Shown: positions 1-8,151 of the stretch, piece after piece | How the letters are laid out: the number at the start of each line of letters is the position of its first letter | How positions within the stretch are numbered: the first letter of the stretch is position 1 | Source: Chlamydiota bacterium | Lineage (GTDB): Bacteria; Chlamydiota; Chlamydiia; Chlamydiales; Waddliaceae | Assembly: GCA_011065005.1 (NCBI GenBank) | Contig: JAAKFP010000020.1 | Span: forward strand, 1 to 13,848 | Length of the DNA stretch: 13,848 nucleotides | Direction of reading: 5' to 3' | Notes under the pieces: generated by a model | What the model was told of the DNA's origin: nothing | What the model saw: the letters and a program-made list of their open reading frames with translations, nothing else | Databases searched by the model: none | Position numbers and translations under genes: made by a program

Positions 1-2924
1 TGGTCTTGAAATTTACTGACCAGCGTCGGCAGAGCGTAGCCGAGGAAATACTTGACTAGAGGATCATTTGGATCTTCTGAAAGCTGTATTCCATCTAAAT
101 AGTCGAGAAGCTCGTAAGTAAAATGGTTGATCTTCATGGAGATATGATCGGAAATATCTGTGAGGAAGCCTCCCTTTTCTTCGAGGGTTCGAAGTAATAG
201 GTTTGCTTCATTGGAAGCGCATTGCTTGAGCCGTTCCAGAATCTCTCGAACCAGAGCTTTTTTGTGTTCCGTAAATGTTTCCTCATCCAGAACCAATCCA
301 CACAGCACTTCAAAAGAGGAACAGATGACTCCCGTCTTATTTGCGGAGCTGTCTTTGACGATGAGAACATCTCTTTCTTCGAGGAATCGCCGCGATTCGT
401 CAGTTAGATAGAGGTTGGCCCCTTCAATAATAATACGAGAGGTTGGTTTCCCCGTTTCATCTAAGAAGTCTTGAACGTTGTGGCGGTTCAGGGTTCTGGG
501 ACGACCCCCGGCAGGGATAAAAACATCGCTGTGTGTTTGGTGGACATTGTTGCGGACGAGGTGGTTCATATCACTTCCGGAAAGCCAATCTTCGACAAGT
601 TTCCCATTCTGCATCCTCCAGCAAAGAGTTTGTTGTACAAAGGCTGTTTGCTTCCTCTTGACCTGCATGTCAACGAGGAAGCCCCCTTCGTGGAGTTTTT
701 CTGGAGGATAGAATTTGATGGGTCTTTGCTGATGGAAGAGTTCGATCAACACTGTAAGATCGAGCCCTTTTGGATCGAAAATCGTTCCTGAAACGTCTGT
801 AAGGGCAACAAGTTTGGCGGTATCGGGATAGTAGCGATGTAGGTTGAGGATCTGATTTCCTGCCACATCACCATCGGGGCCTCCAGACATTTTTACTGTA
901 AAAGGGTCTTTCGTAGGATCTTTACCGAGGTGTCTCAATAATGCTTCCATATAAACATTGACACCTAGAGAGGTGACACCATACTCCTTGTGGTTGATTC
1001 CTGCTTGGGGTTTGCCCGAAATGAAAGCTGCCCCCGGTTTATAGTCGTATTTTTTGCTGAATTCGGCAATCCATTGGATCATTGGATCGTGCATATTCTC
1101 ATCGGGGCCTAGATAGATATACTCAGGACACTTCCAATAATCTACGATGTTTTTCGCTCTGATTGTTCCATCTGGATCGCAGTTGATGATTGTTACTAAG
1201 CTTTCAATGAAAGAGCGTTGTGCCTGATAGAGATATTCAATTTCTTGCTCCTTTCGGAATGTTTCGAGTTTTTGAGAAATTTCATTGGGGACAATTTTCG
1301 AGTCTTCGAGTTCATTTTTTAGGATGATCGCTTCCGATTCCAGGCGGTCAAATGGTTTTAGGAAAATGGTCGCTTTAGATCCACCCTCGGGGATATCTTT
1401 GTTTTTCATCTGCTGGGTATAGGCAAGATTGTAGCATTCGGTGAAGACGTTGTTTCTTTCTGAAATCACATGCTCTGCTTGTTTGGGGTAAACTGTGCGG
1501 ACACCACCCCTTGCCAGATCTTTAAAACGGATATGAAAGCCAAAAAAATGCATCCCCTTTATGAAAAAGATACCGTAGGGAAGAACAGGGAATTTTTTCT
1601 TCCTATCGAAGGGGATATCATCGAGATAGTTGGGGTCGAGGCGAAAGCTGATGGCAGTATAGTTGAGGCGGTAGTAGTTCGTTTTCAGGGCGTAGTGTAC
1701 TAGATTCATCCCCTGACGCAGCACATTTTTTCGACGTATATCGTTGCCGGGGTGGCCTGTATCCAAATTGTCAATGTCGGCTAAACATTTTTCCCGTATC
1801 TCAAAGTATTTGTCATAATTGCAGGAGTCGGGGTTGAACTTTAGTTCGAAAGCTTCGCAAAGCTGCGAAGTGAGTTCTGGATGACGGCAGAGGTCCTCTT
1901 CGATTCTTTCGATAGTATATAGGTGTGGGTCGATGTGGACCAGGGTTTGATGTACGAAGTTCACCATTGTTCGCAGGAAGTTCCCTACTTTTCCTGAGAC
2001 CACTCCTGTCTTTATCAGACGCTCATCAATCGGATCAAAGCTAGCGAAATATTTTATGGTGGCGAATTCCCTCAAGAAATCGGGAATATCCGCAACATCC
2101 CAGACAGCTTGTCCGTTGCTGCCGTGTAGGCTGAGGGCCATGACCAAAATCCCGTTGCGGCTATAGGGGTTAACATAGGCAGCGTTGACTTTTTTCATGA
2201 CAAGCCCGTGCCTGTGGATGATACGAGCCAGTCGATAGAGGAAGTGGTGTTTTGGAGTGTTTTTCCAAGCTAGAACGATTTGCATGGAGGCGAGATCTTT
2301 CTCTTCCCAGTTTTCGTTATAGCGTACCTCATATTGGCAGTTGTCTCGGGTTCTAGCACGGAAGAACATATCAAGAGCAAGGATGAGGCGGTCTACGGGG
2401 AGAGATCGAAGAAAGCGGATATTGATGGCTGAGATGATTTTCTCAAATTCCTCTTCGGTCACCTCTGGATCTCGTTGTTTGACGAGGGCGCGGAGTTTAT
2501 TTTTAGATTCTACTGGAAACGATTCTTCGACGCATTCAACGGCTTCGGTGAAGAAAATTTGTGCAATGCGCAAGTTTGCGGTGACTCCAGGAAATGGTGG
2601 AGGGGAGGTGGAGACATAGGCTCGGTAGTTTTTGATCCCATACATAGCGTAATCTTTTAAGATTCGTAGGTCGGCATCGGCGCTGTCGAGGCACATGACG
2701 ATGACAGCACGTCTCAAATGGATAGTCGTGAAAAACCCTTGCAGGTTAAAGCCCATGAGGTTGTGAACAATGAGCAGTCGGTTTTCGTACTCCACATCCT
2801 CAAAAAAGGCGGGTCGCATCGATTTTTCCAGCCAAAGGTAATATTCTTGAAATTTTTTGGTTTCATCTTTTATAGCATGGGACAATTCTTCTTCAGAAGT
2901 TAGCTGTCTTCCTCGAGCGGTCAT
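1..2924 (-). CDS. Large NAD-type glutamate dehydrogenase (about 115-kDa class), C-terminus beyond the window
   Basis: This frame is open from ATG at 2924 to the window edge, giving 974 residues with no stop. AAGGA lies five to six bases upstream of the ATG. The enzyme oxidatively deaminates glutamate to 2-oxoglutarate and ammonia with NAD in the cytoplasm, feeding amino-acid carbon into the TCA cycle. Family motifs are visible: ARGGVR at 471-476, KNKDIPEGGSKA at 507-518 (substrate-site region), GGPDGDVAGN at 681-690 (dinucleotide-binding loop), EGANLYLT at 834-841 and KDSSANKTG at 857-865. The long N-terminal extension of about 450 residues and the motif spelling resemble the fungal Gdh2-like class rather than the roughly 50-kDa hexameric enzymes or the roughly 180-kDa bacterial class. 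I infer that a few tens of residues are missing at the C-terminus. Class assignment is confident; cofactor preference is inferred from the family. Confidence 0.93.
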   Translation of the reverse strand, partial: MTARGRQLTSEEELSHAIKDETKKFQEYYLWLEKSMRPAFFEDVEYENRLLIVHNLMGFNLQGFFTTIHLRRAVIVMCLDSADADLRILKDYAMYGIKNYRAYVSTSPPPFPGVTANLRIAQIFFTEAVECVEESFPVESKNKLRALVKQRDPEVTEEEFEKIISAINIRFLRSLPVDRLILALDMFFRARTRDNCQYEVRYNENWEEKDLASMQIVLAWKNTPKHHFLYRLARIIHRHGLVMKKVNAAYVNPYSRNGILVMALSLHGSNGQAVWDVADIPDFLREFATIKYFASFDPIDERLIKTGVVSGKVGNFLRTMVNFVHQTLVHIDPHLYTIERIEEDLCRHPELTSQLCEAFELKFNPDSCNYDKYFEIREKCLADIDNLDTGHPGNDIRRKNVLRQGMNLVHYALKTNYYRLNYTAISFRLDPNYLDDIPFDRKKKFPVLPYGIFFIKGMHFFGFHIRFKDLARGGVRTVYPKQAEHVISERNNVFTECYNLAYTQQMKNKDIPEGGSKATIFLKPFDRLESEAIILKNELEDSKIVPNEISQKLETFRKEQEIEYLYQAQRSFIESLVTIINCDPDGTIRAKNIVDYWKCPEYIYLGPDENMHDPMIQWIAEFSKKYDYKPGAAFISGKPQAGINHKEYGVTSLGVNVYMEALLRHLGKDPTKDPFTVKMSGGPDGDVAGNQILNLHRYYPDTAKLVALTDVSGTIFDPKGLDLTVLIELFHQQRPIKFYPPEKLHEGGFLVDMQVKRKQTAFVQQTLCWRMQNGKLVEDWLSGSDMNHLVRNNVHQTHSDVFIPAGGRPRTLNRHNVQDFLDETGKPTSRIIIEGANLYLTDESRRFLEERDVLIVKDSSANKTGVICSSFEVLCGLVLDEETFTEHKKALVREILERLKQCASNEANLLLRTLEEKGGFLTDISDHISMKINHFTYELLDYLDGIQLSEDPNDPLVKYFLGYALPTLVSKFQD

Positions 2925-3027
2925 AAATTTCCTTTTTATACGTAAAATCCTCTCTATCTTTAATGAGTAAACGATTTCTAATATCTTTGCAAGGCAAGCA
3001 GAGGGGGTTAATGGTCACTTAAAATCC

Positions 3028-3112
3028 TAACCACAGAGAGCACAGAGGACACAGAGAGAAAAAATAATTGTTGATTTTTCTTTCTCTGTGCTCTCTGCGA
3101 TCTCTGTGGTTA
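3028..3112. repeat. CACAGAG-type palindromic repeat, copy 1 (diverged)
   Basis: This is an imperfect inverted repeat. The left arm begins TAACCACAGAGAGCACAGAGG, and the right arm ends in the complementary CTCTGTGGTTA, around an A/T-rich centre. It lies between the 3' end of the P-type ATPase and the start of the dehydrogenase, both on the minus strand, so it could end the metal-transport transcript. It belongs to the same family as copies at 11368-11448 and 13491-13592 but is more diverged, with ACCACAGAG instead of AAACACAG ends. Confidence 0.8.
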
Positions 3113-3149
3113 ATAGATTGATTATCAATAGCATAAAATCCAATTTCGC

Positions 3150-5153
3150 TCAATCTCTCAACAGCCTCAAGGCATTAAGGCCGACAAGTACTGTTCCCCC
3201 TTCATGGAGGATGACGGCTAGCCACAACGGCACCATACCGGCAATGGCGGGGATGCTTGCCACGAAGATCGCGAGGGTGGCAATGAAGAGATTCTGTCTG
3301 ACAATATTTTGCGTTTTCACAGCTTTGCCTACAAGCCAGTCGGTGAGTTCGATATTATCCTGAAGCAAAACGATATCTGAAGCGTCCATTGCCGCTGTTG
3401 TTCCCACCTTTCCCATACAAATACCCACAGTAGCACGCGCTAACGCAGGGGCATCGTTGATGCCATCTCCTACCATCACCAAGCCATGTTTATGGGCAAG
3501 TTCTGAGACGTAGGTTAGCTTATCTTCTGGTCGAAGATCGGCGCGATACGTTTCAAAGCCCAGCTCTTCAGCAATACGGCGAGCGCTATTTTCGTGGTCA
3601 CCGGTTAGCATCACCAAAATGAGTTTCCAGTTTTGCTTTAACGCGTCCAAAGTGCTGCGCATCTTCGGGCGAACAGTATCACGAAAGCGAAGAGTAAAAA
3701 CTCGGTCTGCTATCAGAAGGACGGATAATAGCTCCCCTTTCTCACGGATTTCCTCCATTTTCAGCTTCAGCGCCTCTTTTCTTCCGCTTGGAAGCTTTTC
3801 AAGGATATAATCTGGCTGTCCAATATAGACTTTGGTATCTCCTTCTGGAAAGGCGGCAACACCCTCTAAGCCAAAGCCTGGAATGGCTTTGAAGTTTGTA
3901 ATACGAATTGCCTGGACATTGTTTGCTTCGGCGTAAGCGAGTACAGCCTTAGCAATGGGATGAACAGCATTTTTTTCTAGAGCGTACGCTACTGCCAGAG
4001 CCTGATCCATTTCATCCGAAGTGGCGCTAGGAATAGCCTCCAAAGAAGAGCAGGTTAAGTCTCCCGTTGTTAGCGTTCCGGTTTTGTCAAAAGCCATGGC
4101 CCGACAACCGGCTAAAGCGTCCAAGACAATGCCTCCCTTAAGTAAAATCCCCCTTTTGGCACATGCGCTGATAGCGCTGAGATAGGCAATGGGCAAGGCA
4201 ATGATGAGTGCACATGGCGAGGCAGCGATCAAAAAAGTTAGTGCACGATAGACAGAACCACCCACACCGAAATAGGGCATGGTAAGGAATAAAGGAAGGG
4301 CAAGAGCAAAGAAAAGAGAGAGGATAATAATGGTTAAAGCATATTTCGTGCTGACTCTGTCAAACCATCGCTGGAGTCGTGGGCGCGCTTCTTGTGCTTG
4401 TGTGACGAGCTGAATGATGCGAGCCATCGTTGAGTCGGCACTCGTCCTTAGAACCTGCATGGTTAATGCCCCTTCGAGGTTGCGGGCTCCTGCAGGAACT
4501 TCATCACCAATCTGTTTTGTGATGGGAAAGTTTTCGCCGGTGATGTGAACCAAGTTGACCGAGGATGCCCCATCGATAACCTTTCCATCCAAAGGAACAA
4601 TTTGGCCTGACTTTATTAGGATAGGAGTTCCAATAGAGATTTCTTTTACAGAACGTTCAATTAATGTGCCGTCGTCTCTAACAATAGTAGCTGTTGTCGG
4701 CGACAGCTTGTGCAGGGCGCTGATTGCACCCTTAGCTTTGGTTCTGACAGCATCCTCCATAGAACCTGACAAAGAAAATAACACCAACAAAAGCCCACCC
4801 TCCATGCCACTTCCAATAAATATAGAAGAAAAAGCGGCAACAGTCATCAAAACATCGATATTGATTTCGAAGTTTAAAAGGTCTTCAATGGATTCAATCA
4901 GTGAAGGAATTCCCGCAAGAAAATATACAGCAACAAGCAATACATGTGAGAAAGACTCTGTCTCTGGAAAAAAAGAGAGAATGAAAGTGCAGAGAAGAAG
5001 TATCGCTGCAGCAACGGAAGACCTTAAGTAAATATTTTTACTCCAGTGGCGTGACTCTGGAGTAATAAAAGGGCTTAACGTTTCTTTTTGACCAAGCTCG
5101 AAATACTCCTCAAAGACAAGAGGCTCATGTTTAGAAGGTGCTGCGGGATTCAT
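3150..5153 (-). CDS. P1B-type heavy-metal translocating ATPase with SPC and HEGGT motifs (P1B-4-like; chlamydial CT727/ZntA-type)
   Basis: This is a membrane pump driven by ATP that expels a transition metal. Positions are numbered from a TTG four codons upstream; subtract four for the chosen start. Visible motifs are TGE at 209-211 (actuator), SPC at 316-318 in the central membrane helix, DKTGT at 360-364 with phosphorylated Asp360, HP at 402-403 (P1B nucleotide-binding mark), MLTGD at 519-523, VGDGINDAP at 565-573, and HEGGT at 654-658 in a late membrane helix. SPC plus HEGGT marks the P1B-4 group (CtpD, PfeT, CoaT-like: Co, Fe, sometimes Zn) rather than the CPC zinc/cadmium pumps. No N-terminal CxxC domain is present. 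I chose ATG at 5153 because GGAAG sits five bases upstream. It starts two bases after the stop of the upstream VIT1-like gene, so the two are translationally coupled. The 667 residues match the family. Confidence 0.92.
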   Translation of the reverse strand: MNPAAPSKHEPLVFEEYFELGQKETLSPFITPESRHWSKNIYLRSSVAAAILLLCTFILSFFPETESFSHVLLVAVYFLAGIPSLIESIEDLLNFEINIDVLMTVAAFSSIFIGSGMEGGLLLVLFSLSGSMEDAVRTKAKGAISALHKLSPTTATIVRDDGTLIERSVKEISIGTPILIKSGQIVPLDGKVIDGASSVNLVHITGENFPITKQIGDEVPAGARNLEGALTMQVLRTSADSTMARIIQLVTQAQEARPRLQRWFDRVSTKYALTIIILSLFFALALPLFLTMPYFGVGGSVYRALTFLIAASPCALIIALPIAYLSAISACAKRGILLKGGIVLDALAGCRAMAFDKTGTLTTGDLTCSSLEAIPSATSDEMDQALAVAYALEKNAVHPIAKAVLAYAEANNVQAIRITNFKAIPGFGLEGVAAFPEGDTKVYIGQPDYILEKLPSGRKEALKLKMEEIREKGELLSVLLIADRVFTLRFRDTVRPKMRSTLDALKQNWKLILVMLTGDHENSARRIAEELGFETYRADLRPEDKLTYVSELAHKHGLVMVGDGINDAPALARATVGICMGKVGTTAAMDASDIVLLQDNIELTDWLVGKAVKTQNIVRQNLFIATLAIFVASIPAIAGMVPLWLAVILHEGGTVLVGLNALRLLRD

Positions 5154-5155
5154 TT

Positions 5156-5935
5156 TTACTTCCAAAGAGGGTAGTGAATATAGTCAAAGAGAAAATACGC
5201 CAAACTACAGGTGAGAGCTCCCAGTCCAAAGTTCCAAATTACAGCAGGAATCAATTGATTTCCCTCAAAATGCGCAGCGATTGCCGCCGCAGTGCCAAGA
5301 GTGAAAAAACTGCCGAACCAGAGACCATAGAAGGGAAAGAAATATAAACAGAAAATGCAAATTCCTGCAGTCACAAGAGATCCTATGGCAGCACCCACAG
5401 CCTGCTTAAGGGGATGTTCGTAGGTTCCCAACGACAGACATAACTCTTCCTCTACCATAACCCGCAGCAACCGATCCTCATCTGCCATGAGCACATCAAC
5501 AACATCATCTAGCAGCTTTCCTTCAAATCCCTTTGCTCCATAAAGAACTTTGAGCTCTTCCCGTTCCTGTTTCCGCTGATGTTTGATCTCCCAACGCTCC
5601 TGTTCGACTACGCGGTGCATTCGCTCTAAACGAAACCAGGCAAGCCAGGCACTTCTACCACTTTTCCACACCATCCAGCTAAGAGAAAAAATACCGATAA
5701 CAGCAAAAAGCGAGGGGAAAGAGAGGGTGGTTTTGGAAAGAATAACCCAAATCACAAGCAAGGCGATCGACATTTCCCTAGCAGCATCGGCACCCGAAGA
5801 GATATGACCAGGGATTTCTGTTCCATGGGTCTCAGATGAATTTAAGATCCCCTTAGCTTGCGTTTCAGCAACATGACCAATGGCCTCTTTACCCTTAAAA
5901 TGTGTGGATTTGGTCTGGTTTGTTACGTTAGACAT
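5156..5935 (-). CDS. VIT1/CCC1-like membrane protein (chlamydial CT728-type), probable Fe/Mn transporter
   Basis: The 259-residue protein has about five hydrophobic segments: roughly 55-69, 73-91, 177-199, 203-220 and 229-252. A charged cytoplasmic block at about 101-167 separates the second and third. In the VIT1/CCC1 family this position holds a helical metal-binding domain built from glutamates and methionines; here E104, E111, E113, E116, E124, E126, E127, M160 and E162-E164 are available. The segment EREELKVLYGAKGFEGKL followed by ADEDRLLRVMVEEEL closely resembles the family. These proteins move Fe2+ or Mn2+ across membranes. The gene is first in an operon with the P1B ATPase, whose ATG follows the TAA by two bases, supporting a shared metal role. 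The ribosome site is weak (AAGG about nine bases before ATG 5935). The first 50 residues are polar and not family-like. Family assignment is probable; the metal is inferred. Confidence 0.8.
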   Translation of the reverse strand: MSNVTNQTKSTHFKGKEAIGHVAETQAKGILNSSETHGTEIPGHISSGADAAREMSIALLVIWVILSKTTLSFPSLFAVIGIFSLSWMVWKSGRSAWLAWFRLERMHRVVEQERWEIKHQRKQEREELKVLYGAKGFEGKLLDDVVDVLMADEDRLLRVMVEEELCLSLGTYEHPLKQAVGAAIGSLVTAGICIFCLYFFPFYGLWFGSFFTLGTAAAIAAHFEGNQLIPAVIWNFGLGALTCSLAYFLFDYIHYPLWK

Positions 5936-5978
5936 TTTTTCATACCTTTTTTGCGTTTTTTTTAAAAAAGAAATTTGT

Positions 5979-5984
5979 TATAAT
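5979..5984 (+). promoter_or_regulatory. Candidate -10 element (TATAAT) for the 408-residue gene
   Basis: A perfect TATAAT sits in the divergent intergenic region. The matching -35 area is only an A/T-rich run, as is common for chlamydial promoters. It would give a leader of about 145 bases. A minus-strand promoter for the metal operon must share this 200-bp region, but I cannot pick one clearly. Confidence 0.4.
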
Positions 5985-6090
5985 AGAGGTAGGGTGAGGG
6001 AAGTTTTATCATTCTCATTTTCCATACGCAAAATTTTTGCTTCTACATAAATACCGTCATTGTACTCTCGCCCAACGTTAATCGCAACGG

Positions 6091-6116
6091 TCCTTCCTTT
6101 TCAATGGACGGAAGGA
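6091..6116 (+). promoter_or_regulatory. Leader hairpin sequestering a GGAAGGAG purine tract
   Basis: TCCTTCC at 6091-6097 pairs perfectly with GGAAGGA at 6110-6116 across a 12-base loop. The paired tract looks like a ribosome-binding site but is too far (about 20 bases) from the ATG at 6136. A second, free GGAGG at 6127-6131 lies four bases before it. The hairpin may be a structural or regulatory leader element, or chance. Confidence 0.35.
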
Positions 6117-6135
6117 GAAAACAATTGGAGGAAAC

Positions 6136-7362
6136 ATGTCAAATATTAACGGTGAATTAGGCGATGTGCCAGGAATTGGAGGCATTACTCCACCTCCACC
6201 CGTAAGTGAAGAGGATAAGGATTCTTCTACGAAAGTCGAAGACACCCTTTCTCCAAGTCAAGTGCAAGCGCTGCTGCTCATGTACTTTATGGATGTTCCC
6301 AATTTACCTAAGCCTGTGGTGGTGAATGAAGGAGACACTTTGAACATAGATCTAATCAACGCGCAGATAGCAACACGATGGGCGGAGATTGGCAGTGGCA
6401 TGTGGGATAAATATCTCGACCAGCTTGAGGAAGAAAGCAAAAAGGTTCGTGAGTATCTCCGTTCACCACAATATGAGAAACTGATGGAACAAAGTCAAGT
6501 GTCCGGCATGTCAAGAGGAGAGATTATCAGAACCCAAGGGTATCAGAGGTATTTGAACAATTTGCCGGGAGAAACACGTGATATTGAGCTGCAGGGAGTC
6601 ACTAAATATCTCAATCGTGCCCGAGATGAAGAATCCGCAACGATCCCTTTTATGGCTGTAAGCTTTGCAATTACCACATCATTTATTGGCGATTACATGA
6701 ATATCGTCGATGTCGCTAGCACAGGAATGGTTGGGGTCAACCCCATTCAAGATGCGGTCGCACAAATACTTCCCCAAATTCCACAGCAGTTCCAAGAGGC
6801 TATGGCCATAACGATTAATCTATTCGCTATCGGGTTGATTGATTTTTCTAACGTACAAGTGGTCGGAAGTTCTGCCAACACGGGCCAACCACCAGCGAGC
6901 AAAGACGCTGTTATTGCATTCGCAAGAAATGTCCTCGAAACAGTCAAAAGCAATGAAGTGAATTATCTTCTGATGGCTCTTCTCATCAATACAACAGAAG
7001 AGGGAGCACCTATTTCAGAAGAACGGATCAAACAACTCTCATCCATGGCAAAAATCATTCTGATGTCGATTGCACTCGCAGCCCTCTACCTCGTTGAAGC
7101 CAAACAGATGACCGCCAAAGAATTCGTTGATCTAGTTAATGGCAAGTTGGGTTCCCGCTCCGAAGAAGAAACCCAGCTGGTAGCATATCTGCAACAGCTA
7201 CGCGGATCAGGACTGATTTCCGAAAGCGAATGGGAGAACCTGACCGGTTCCCTAGGAAAATTCTTCGAAGCAAACCCCGGGATCGTCAACAGAATCAGCA
7301 AAATTACAGACCTCATGGTCGAAATATCCAAGTACCTGGCCCCCCCCGAACAAGCAGGGTAA
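6136..7362 (+). CDS. Hypothetical protein, 408 residues, cysteine-free, with hydrophobic helices
   Basis: I do not recognise this family. The first 35 residues are Gly/Pro/Ser/Asp-rich, with a run of four prolines at 19-22 and no signal peptide. An acidic and charged helical stretch follows (about 90-165). Hydrophobic segments appear at about 168-187, 222-236, 276-285 and 303-321, several too polar or short to be certain membrane spans. The C-terminal 80 residues are helical and charged, ending in LAPPEQAG. No cysteine is present. A disordered N-terminus without a Sec signal, no cysteines and amphipathic helices are seen in many type III secretion substrates of Chlamydiae, so an effector or secreted protein is a reasonable guess only. 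The start is supported by GGAGG four bases upstream. The gene is divergent from the metal operon and stands alone. A structural membrane-associated protein is an equal alternative. Confidence 0.8.
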   Translation: MSNINGELGDVPGIGGITPPPPVSEEDKDSSTKVEDTLSPSQVQALLLMYFMDVPNLPKPVVVNEGDTLNIDLINAQIATRWAEIGSGMWDKYLDQLEEESKKVREYLRSPQYEKLMEQSQVSGMSRGEIIRTQGYQRYLNNLPGETRDIELQGVTKYLNRARDEESATIPFMAVSFAITTSFIGDYMNIVDVASTGMVGVNPIQDAVAQILPQIPQQFQEAMAITINLFAIGLIDFSNVQVVGSSANTGQPPASKDAVIAFARNVLETVKSNEVNYLLMALLINTTEEGAPISEERIKQLSSMAKIILMSIALAALYLVEAKQMTAKEFVDLVNGKLGSRSEEETQLVAYLQQLRGSGLISESEWENLTGSLGKFFEANPGIVNRISKITDLMVEISKYLAPPEQAG

Positions 7363-7472
7363 ACGGGAAGAAATTTTTTGGAGTCGATGTGGAAAGATCT
7401 CTTTTGTCTTCGAATTTTGTAACCAATAAGCGCTGTTTCGAGAGTTTTTTAGAATAGCGCGAAGCCTTTGAC

Positions 7473-7637
7473 GTGCGCGGAGCAATCTGCGCTTTTCGAT
7501 GTGGGGAGGTCTCCTTTGCAAGCGATCCCGCAGCAAATCCTTTTACATAAAAAACCCTCTTAGACTACGTTCATAGACAAAAAAACGGAGCTAAAAGAGG
7601 CGTTTCCACATCGAAAAGCGCGGATGGCTCCGCGCAC
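7473..7637. repeat. 32-bp inverted repeat with a structured 101-base centre
   Basis: Arms 7473-7504 and 7606-7637 are reverse complements with two mismatches in 32 (start GTGCGCGGAGC, end TTTTCGATGTGG). The right arm contains its own perfect hairpin, GCGCGGA-TGGC-TCCGCGC (7618-7635). The centre holds a further CCTCTT/AAGAGG stem. No target duplication is seen at the ends. It lies in the 381-base gap between the 408-residue gene and the toxin start, which holds no other gene. A weak wobble-containing stem at 7430-7460 follows the upstream gene but lacks a T-run. Confidence 0.75.
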
Positions 7638-7692
7638 ACCAAGACCTTGTTTCGCTCGGCTACAGGTATTGTGTTGGATAAGAATCAATATA

Positions 7693-7708
7693 TTTGACAT
7701 ATGTCAAA
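7693..7708 (+). promoter_or_regulatory. Perfect 16-bp palindrome, probable antitoxin operator
   Basis: TTTGACATATGTCAAA is its own reverse complement and covers the -35 hexamer of the toxin-antitoxin promoter. Xre-type antitoxins typically repress their own promoters by binding such palindromes. The position fits autorepression by the product of 8496-8891. The binding itself is inferred. Confidence 0.6.
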
Positions 7709-7722
7709 AGCTGTGCTACAAT
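7694..7722 (+). promoter_or_regulatory. Sigma70-type promoter of the toxin-antitoxin locus
   Basis: TTGACA (7694-7699) and TACAAT (7717-7722) are separated by exactly 17 bases, the closest match to a consensus promoter in the window. A purine-rich AAGGGGAAGGA ribosome site (7723-7733) and GTG at 7744 follow. The downstream element insertion now separates it from the toxin and antitoxin frames. Confidence 0.75.
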
Positions 7723-7764
7723 AAGGGGAAGGATAAAAGATAAGTGGCATTTGGTTGAGACGTA

Positions 7765-7772
7765 AAACTTTC
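7765..7772. repeat. Left target-site duplication AAACTTTC
   Basis: Eight bases directly before the left end of the element are identical to the eight bases directly after its right end (8237-8244). An exact 8-bp duplication is the size typical of IS66-family transposition. Confidence 0.9.
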
Positions 7773-7832
7773 GTAACTATTCAGGTCACTATTTCTGGGA
7801 CGATGGCCCCAGCCAAAAATGTGAAAATCAAA

Positions 7833-7936
7833 GGGCCGAAGGCCTGAAAGTGGATAGCCCAGGCAGCAGTGAAGGGAGCTTGCGACCGAAACGGAAGCCT
7901 GGGTAGACAGACGTACAAAGATGAGCCCTGAAAGGG
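7833..7936. repeat. Left internal inverted arm of the MITE
   Basis: This arm runs from GGGCCGAAGG to GAGCCCTGAAAGGG and pairs with 8049-8151 (103 bases, one gap). It includes a CCCAGGC...GCCTGGG stem-loop. Extruded or transcribed, the two arms would form a hairpin of about 100 bp. Confidence 0.85.
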
Positions 7937-8048
7937 AGACACAACATAATGCCATCATTGTATCTGGAGTTTAGCATAGGCAAAAAATTCCCTGATCGTT
8001 TCAAGCTTCCTTTACGATTTTTTCGTTTCCAGCGACATAAATGTATCG

Positions 8049-8151
8049 CCCTTTCAGGGCTCCTTTTTTTACACCTACTACCCAGGCCTCCGTTCCGGTC
8101 GCAAGCTCCCTTCACTACTGCCTGGGCTATCTACTTTCAGACCTTCGGTCC
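8049..8151. repeat. Right internal inverted arm of the MITE
   Basis: This is the reverse complement of 7833-7936, running from CCCTTTCAGGGCTC to CCTTCGGTCC. It has a T-run just inside the hairpin (8064-8070) and another just after its end (8152-8158), so a plus-strand transcript would have terminator-like features here. Confidence 0.85.

Noticed and set aside
471..2903. Several plus-strand frames of 60-106 residues under the dehydrogenase
   Set aside because: They are antisense to a continuous 974-codon frame with clear family motifs and have no recognisable content.
4555..5031. Plus-strand 158-residue frame
   Set aside because: It is antisense to the N-terminal half of the P-type ATPase, with low-complexity composition and no family resemblance.
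3150..5165. P-type ATPase starting at TTG 5165
   Set aside because: This overlaps the upstream gene and has no ribosome site. ATG 5153 has GGAAG at good spacing and follows the upstream stop by two bases.
7430..7460. Rho-independent terminator after the 408-residue gene
   Set aside because: The stem depends on wobble pairs and no T-run follows, so it is not strong enough to list as a feature.
7828..8115. Minus-strand 95-residue frame in the MITE
   Set aside because: It is a translation of the inverted arms and resembles no transposase. Palindromic DNA readily leaves open frames.
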